Origin: Adenophora triphylla var. japonica
Lineage: Eukaryota; Streptophyta; Magnoliopsida; Asterales; Campanulaceae
DNA: 64,000 nt
Assembly: GCA_022495995.1 (NCBI GenBank)
Contig: JAFEMH010001460.1
Location: forward strand, 406,300-470,299
Reading direction: 5' to 3'
This document shows positions 58,823 to 64,000 of the stretch, piece by piece. The first letter of the stretch is position 1; the number at the start of each line of letters is the position of its first letter. Below the pieces are notes generated by a model. It worked only from the letters and a program-made list of their open reading frames with translations. It was not told where the DNA came from and did no database searches. Made by a program: the position numbers and the translations under genes.

Positions 58823-60129
58823 AAGGATACTTTTTTCAAAACTACCGTTGTTTTCTAAAAAGCCTTCCGTGGGTCAAACTTTCGTTTACACTTCCTCGTT
58901 TTCGTGTGCGTGAGTTCCTTTAAACCTCGAACGGTTTTTGTTTCAAAGGCATTACATTGCCAACTTTTCAAAATCTTACCATGTTTGTGCATCCCCATTC
59001 ATGTTTGATTTTCATCTTTGTCTTTTAGCTGTGCATCATGAATTCTTTAAGACACATTACGAAAAAAAAAATCTCTGTTTTACTCGAGAAAAAGAATTTT
59101 AGTGACCGCACACTACGCGCACTTGCTGCCTCGGAACACCGCACTTCACGTGCACTTGCTGCCTCGGTACACTGCACACTACAACCCCTAACCCGGGATG
59201 GCCTTATCAGTTGCACTCCGATTGGTCTGCCAGACACATTTCGGGGGCGCACGGGGTCGTCCCAAACATCCCATCCTAGCCCGTGTAAGCCATGCTCTCT
59301 TTGTGTCACACTTTGTCCAAGACCCCGGTTGGTTTTTGGCTTAGCTCGTGTCATAAAGCCTAGTGTATGTTTTTTACGCCGGGCCCCGCTCCGAGTCAAG
59401 CTCGAGAGTTTGAGACCAAAGGTCGTTCCCGACCCGAAGTCTTGAGCTTTTCAGCCTTGACTTTGACGCGGAGCTCTGCCGAAAAATATACCCGAAGGTT
59501 CAATGTGACGCCGTGTCACCAAACCTCGCCGTATGTATCGTGCCAGCCACAACTTGGCCAACGCTAAAAAAAAAAGCTAAGGTCTCTCGCACAAGCGAGT
59601 CAGGAGAGGTCATGCCCAAATTTTGGCACGATCCCCGCCTTAACTTAAGGACGTTGACTTCGACTGTGGCCCGTACGTCACACACGTTGAAAGTTTGCGT
59701 GATCAGCTAGCCTTAAGTTCACTTTTTCCTTTGTCGGTGGAACTCGCTTGCCTTATCAGACCTCGCTCGGGATAGTCCGTCCTGAGAAAGATGATCTACA
59801 ATGGAAACGAGGGGCTTATAAGCGTAGTGACGAGATCCACTGATTAGAGCTCTAGGATTAGTTGTGAAAAAGAAGACTCGCTCTTTTCCAACCGATTAGG
59901 ACTCTGAGAAAACGCGCTTTAAGTTAACATTAATCGGTAGCTGCACATTGCACAAGCCCGAAAACCTTGAGCCAAATCCCCTTTTCCGAAGCCTAAACCC
60001 TTCCTTTCGTTCCCTGCAGCGAGCAGAAAGTGGTTCAGATTTCCGGGTCAGCGCCTTGCCAGGATCACCGTTACGGCAGCGTCAGACAGTTCTTCGGTTC
60101 CCTCAGTTCCTTCAGCCAGAATTTCCGAC
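58823..60129 (+). other. E3 leader, non-coding
   Basis: No credible gene. It shares GAGAGGTCATGCCCAA-type and CACTTGCTGCCTCGG-type repeated patches, and the GGGATAGTCCGTCC area, with the E2 leader. Confidence 0.6.
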
Positions 60130-62115
60130 ATGTCTAGCTCACCGAGAAATCGTGACGGGGAAGGACCCCCGCCACCGGTAACAGATATGACATTGGAAGA
60201 AGCCATCCGGGCTTGTGAGGTTCACAAGAGGCAGAAAGAAGATCAGCAGAATTTCGTGGTACAGCTTCTGAATGAGCGTGGTATAGCAGCTATCCCCCAG
60301 TCAGACGGTACTTTCGTCCTGGTCGAGGATGACGATTCCCCGAAACCAGTTCACCAAACCTTCAACCAGGTTCCTCCCCCGCCAACTTACGGGATGCCTT
60401 CCAACCAAGGAAACAGCCGACCTAGGCTCCATGTTGCCACCTCTCAGGGCAACCCTGTCATTTTTGGCCAGCCCAGTGCTACTCCTATCACTCAATATCA
60501 CCAGCGCACCGCTGGACCATCTCAGGATGCCAATATCCCTCAATACCCTCCCGGGTTCGTCCCGTTGCCTATACACGAATCCCTAAACACCGGGGACAAA
60601 CCCCGATACAGTCCAGAAAAGGCTCCCATATATCCACATATATCAAGCCTTCCACCTCCAATCACTACCGCTCACATGGTAGCACCCGGCGCCGAGCCTC
60701 ACAGTCCACCACTGGACCCAACCTTAGCCTGGATGGTCGAGCAGATGAAAGACCTGAAAGCCACCATGAGCAGCTCAAAGCAGGAAACGCTCAAATCCAC
60801 AGATCCGGGAATGGTCACGCCTCTCCCCGCCAAGTTCAGAATGCCGGAGATGGACCGATTCGACGGAACCGAATGTCCCCAAACGCACGTCGATACCTAC
60901 GTTCTCGGCATGAGAGCAAAAGGAGCAACCCTCCAGCAAATGGCCGACCACTTCCAGCATACGCTCAAAAGTTCAGCGTTACGATGGTTTCTGAGGGTCA
61001 AGCCTGCGGATCGCCACACCTGGGAACAGATTAGTAACATCTTCCTGGAACGGTACAGATCCAACTTAGAGTGGGAAACAAGTCGTGAGGACTTAATCAC
61101 CACTGAGCAGAAAGCGGATGAAAGTGTTGGGGAATTCTACAAGAGGTGGAGCTGGAAACTCTCCGAGATCATGGAGCCACTCTCCAAAGACGAACAGATG
61201 CGGATCTTCAAGTCCTGCTTAAGACCGTCCATCAGAACTCTCATCAGTCACAATTTCTTCCCAGATCTCCGGGCCATGGTCAATGCCGGCTCACAGTTCG
61301 AGAAGGATCTCAAGGAAAAGTTGGCTACTGCACAGCCATACAGATACCGCTCAGCAGTTGCATTCAATCCCGCACCGGCCCCCGGCAAAGGGAAAGATAC
61401 GTCTGTCAACTACGTCCATCAGGGACAACAGTCGGGTAACAGAAACCCAGTCCCACAAAGCAACAATTCTACTCAGAAGCAGCCTGCCGTACACTTCGAC
61501 AAGTTGGACATGCCACTGAGCAAGATGCTGGAAGGGTTAATCAAGGAGGGTCTCCTTAAACCCGTTGCCAATTACAAACCCAAGAATCCCGTAGCCAATG
61601 CGGACAAGAGCAAATACTGCGCCTTCCATCAGTATCACGGCCATACCACTGACAACTGTTTGGGGTTACGATACGAAATCCAGAACTTGATAGAAGAAGG
61701 CAAGTTGGAGCGCCCCCGTGGGCCCAATACAGTCGGGAATCCTTTTCCGAACAATAATAGTGTGAATTCCATTGAGTGGGTGCCCAAGAAGAGTGCCACA
61801 GAACCAGTTTCTCCACCTCTCTCAGCTGGATCCTCCTCTAATGTCCACATCAGCTACGATGTTTGTGGCCCGCTCACTTTGCACAGTACGAGTCCCGAGC
61901 TGTCAGGAGCAATCCTCAGAGAAACAAAAGAAGAAATCCTCTCGATACGGCGAGAGAAAGATACGAAAGGCTGGGGATACCGGTGTAGGTACACTTGGAG
62001 AACCTTCCAGGGAGGTTCAACTACTACGTCTTGTACTCCGGCCCGAGTCCTCCTTGCCTCAGGGCCATGCGGCTTTAGAGCAAACGGGGGTGGGAAAGCA
62101 GAAAAGTCCCTTTGA
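60130..62115 (+). CDS. E3 gag polyprotein, intact frame
   Basis: 661 codons from ATG 60130 (MSSSPRNRDGEGPPPP) to TGA 62113-62115. Residues about 20-75 are a charged helical segment with RGIAAIPQSDGTFVLVEDDD. A Pro-rich linker follows to about 235. The gag core spans about 237-400: FRMPEMDRFDGTECPQTHVD, RAKGATLQQMADHF, SALRWFLRVKPADR, GEFYKRWSWKL and SCLRPSIRTLISHNFFPDLR. A CHHC-like motif CAFHQYHGHTTDNC starts near residue 497. The last 50 residues are not shared with E2 and may be out of frame. Gag forms the particle and packages RNA. It is the only long intact frame among the three related elements. No ribosomal frameshift site is evident. Confidence 0.85.
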   Translation: MSSSPRNRDGEGPPPPVTDMTLEEAIRACEVHKRQKEDQQNFVVQLLNERGIAAIPQSDGTFVLVEDDDSPKPVHQTFNQVPPPPTYGMPSNQGNSRPRLHVATSQGNPVIFGQPSATPITQYHQRTAGPSQDANIPQYPPGFVPLPIHESLNTGDKPRYSPEKAPIYPHISSLPPPITTAHMVAPGAEPHSPPLDPTLAWMVEQMKDLKATMSSSKQETLKSTDPGMVTPLPAKFRMPEMDRFDGTECPQTHVDTYVLGMRAKGATLQQMADHFQHTLKSSALRWFLRVKPADRHTWEQISNIFLERYRSNLEWETSREDLITTEQKADESVGEFYKRWSWKLSEIMEPLSKDEQMRIFKSCLRPSIRTLISHNFFPDLRAMVNAGSQFEKDLKEKLATAQPYRYRSAVAFNPAPAPGKGKDTSVNYVHQGQQSGNRNPVPQSNNSTQKQPAVHFDKLDMPLSKMLEGLIKEGLLKPVANYKPKNPVANADKSKYCAFHQYHGHTTDNCLGLRYEIQNLIEEGKLERPRGPNTVGNPFPNNNSVNSIEWVPKKSATEPVSPPLSAGSSSNVHISYDVCGPLTLHSTSPELSGAILRETKEEILSIRREKDTKGWGYRCRYTWRTFQGGSTTTSCTPARVLLASGPCGFRANGGGKAEKSL

Positions 62116-62256
62116 AACCGAGTCGAGACCACGGGACAGGAATACCTCGGATCTCGGTAATCTTCTTGCCCGGTCGAAGCCAAATCCAGCGGGATCGGCC
62201 AAGATTCAATTTATCCGGCTTAGAGCTCGGGACCGGTAAGGAAGATCAAAGTCGGC

Positions 62257-62870
62257 TTGGCACTCGCACTCGATCAATGTGCTAACCAAGGGCGGCAACC
62301 GCCTGGCGACCTCGGCTTACACTCCCGAAGTTCAGCAAGGCTTTACCTCGCAAGAGGAAGACGAGGAAACGGATGGGTGGATGACTCTCCTTCTACGGAT
62401 AGAGACGAGATCTACGACTCCGTCATGTATGGCGGCGTGATCACTTTGTGTGACGAAGACTTACCGAGAGATGCCTCGGGGCACAACGAAGCTCTGTACA
62501 TCACTCTCAAGCTCAACACCATATCACTCCCCGGAGTATTGGTAGATAACGGGTCACCGTTAATGTTCTCCTCTCGGCATGATGCGAGCCCTCCGTATAA
62601 ATGAAAGCCACCCGGGGATTAGTCGGCTCGGACTATCAGGCCTACGACGGCTCATCTCGTCCCATCCACGGGGATGGTGACTGCGGAACTACGGTTCGAA
62701 ACCCAAATGGTGCCGGCAAAATTCCACGTGATGGACATTCCATCCGAGTTCGCTCTTTTGGGACGCCCTTGGCTACATCACATGAAAGCCGTAGCTTCCA
62801 CTCTCCATCGGTGTGTTAAGTTCATTAACCGGCGGGGAGATCTTGAAGTCATCAGGGGATAGTTTCCTCA
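62257..62870 (+). pseudogene. E3 protease region, broken
   Basis: After gag, another frame reads DEIYDSVMYGGVITLCDEDL and SLPGVLVDNGSPLMF. DNGS stands where related elements have the aspartic protease triad. A stop follows near 62602. In a further frame MVPAKFHVMDIPSEFALLGR and PWLHHMKAVASTLHRCVKF are the usual end of this protease domain. At least two frame changes separate the pieces. Reverse transcriptase is expected beyond but is not recognised before the window end. Confidence 0.7.
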
Positions 62871-64000
62871 TAGGAAATGAAGCGAGACGATAGCGAAGCG
62901 TGTCCGCACCTCGAGCACCTGGGATTACCTCCTTCGAATCAAACACGAGGACTATCGGGGCCAAATCTCATCGAATCCCTCAGAGTCCGGAGATGCTAAC
63001 TATGTAAACGTGCTCGAGCGAGGGCGGACCTACAAGCGATCCAGAGCTACATCAAGTTCAAGCTAGTAGTTTCCAACATTTTGGAGGCGGGTGGAAGAAA
63101 CGCTAAAGCTTATCGCCCATGATGCGAGGCACATAAACCCCTGTCTCCAATCGGAGATTCGTCGGCATTCTCCAAACCAACTCTTTGGCCCCTGCCGAGG
63201 GCGAAGAGATCTTTGTGATGAAGGTCAACGAAGCACCGTCATTCTCGTTTTGAATGCATGAAAGTCGTATGTGACGTCCTCCATGAGCGAACGACTCTCG
63301 CCGCACTCCTCTTCTCCAACGAAAGAGCACGATGTTTTCCCTAGTCGCTCCAAAGCACGCAACCGGACGCAATGCGTCCCTAGGTTTGGATTGAACCGTC
63401 TGAATGACGACGAATCGGGACTCTCCGGAGTCGAGGACGTAGCGCACGGGGCAAGGTGGGCGACCTCTGCATTCACATGCTCAGGTTTGAGGACGGAACT
63501 CCTTCCGATCGGGTCACCTATGACCAAGGTTCCAATACCATGGAAATTGTCAAGCTCAACGTCCAATACGGACAGCTATCCCAGACAATTGGAAGTTACC
63601 GGTTGACACGACGAAGAAATCCTCTACGATCAAGTGATCGACGATGACTTCGTCAACATCATCTTACATTCCGTATACCCGATGATACCAAGGATCCTGG
63701 TCCTTATCGTCGATTCTCGCAATACCAAGGTCACCCCTCGACGATCGCTCGCTCTACGGTAAACGAGGCTCCCGCCTCAAGCGAGCCGTAGCTCATCACT
63801 ACTTCCGAGTACTGGGCCCCAAAGGGCAACCGGCCCGTGCCATCGGCCAAGCTTAGTACCTCAAGCGCCGCTAAGGCTGGGTGGCAACAATGGGTGAGAT
63901 CAAGCTCCTCACTCCCGCTACGAGTCGATCAACCTCGGGAACGTCTGCCGCAGCCTACACCGAAAACATCCGTGGAAAGTCTTCCCGCAAGGCGTAGCCG
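62871..64000 (+). other. E3 region after protease, heavily decayed
   Basis: Only short open frames. PSEFALLGRP-type protease text ends before this span; no YxDD or integrase motif is visible. It probably corresponds to the protease-RT linker with many frame changes. Confidence 0.5.

Larger units (their letters stand above)
56728..64000 (+). mobile_element. E3: Tat/Ogre-like LTR retrotransposon, cut by window end
   Basis: LTR starting TGTAAGTACC, PBS of the same type as E1/E2, leader, intact gag frame and decayed protease region. It lies inside the Tat gypsy element's antisense gene. The 3' part is beyond the window, so the TSD cannot be checked (left flank CCTCC). E3 differs from E1 and E2 in keeping a protease region after gag. 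Confidence 0.85.

Overview
The window looks like nuclear DNA of a flowering plant, most likely a eudicot. The evidence is GT-AG introns, a cucumisin-type subtilase, Stowaway MITEs with the CTCCCTCCGTCCC end, plant mobile domain (PMD) genes, Tat/Ogre-like and copia retrotransposons, and Mutator-like and CACTA DNA transposons. I cannot name the genus. I saw no rRNA or tRNA gene and no prokaryotic signal. Almost all of the window is nested transposable elements; the only ordinary host gene I recognise is the subtilase.

Layout: (1) 1-2625, a decayed copia element on the minus strand, cut by the window edge. (2) 2626-15639, a gag-only Tat/Ogre-like retrotransposon, here E1, with a truncated 5' LTR. 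It carries an inverted solo LTR of its own family inside gag, a spliced antisense PMD gene, a tandem array and a 3' LTR. (3) 15640-16221, an inverted copia LTR remnant. (4) About 16222-40270, a large Mutator-like element (MULE) with long terminal inverted repeats. It holds a broken transposase, a captured HROB-like OB-fold gene, a broken Transposase_32 gene and a PMD gene. A second gag-only Tat/Ogre-like element (E2, 26097-38905, TSD GTCAT) sits inside the PMD gene, and a 1.4 kb TIR element sits in the left end. (5) 40271-41595, a MITE and the promoter region of (6) the subtilase gene, 41596-48664. A 3.65 kb CACTA element (43423-47073, TSD TGA) interrupts one of its exons; without the element the ten exons give an exact 740-codon frame. 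The CACTA carries exon pieces that look like five unrelated host genes. (7) 48930-56727, a decayed Tat-lineage Ty3/gypsy element with dual RNase H and an antisense coiled-coil gene downstream of integrase. It is interrupted by (8) a third Tat/Ogre-like element, E3, from 56728 to beyond the window, with an intact gag frame.

The strongest unexplained signals are in the E1/E2/E3 LTRs. First, a degenerate palindrome TGTCRNNYGACA occurs twice upstream of the TATA box, at 34-35 and 75-76 bp, in three separate LTRs whose surrounding sequence has diverged, with more copies downstream. Second, two adjacent hairpins lie upstream of the primer-binding site in all three families. One has compensatory base changes between E1 and E3; the other carries a UACG loop in E1 and a GAAA loop in E2. 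PMD genes are also carried independently by an LTR element and a MULE within 30 kb.
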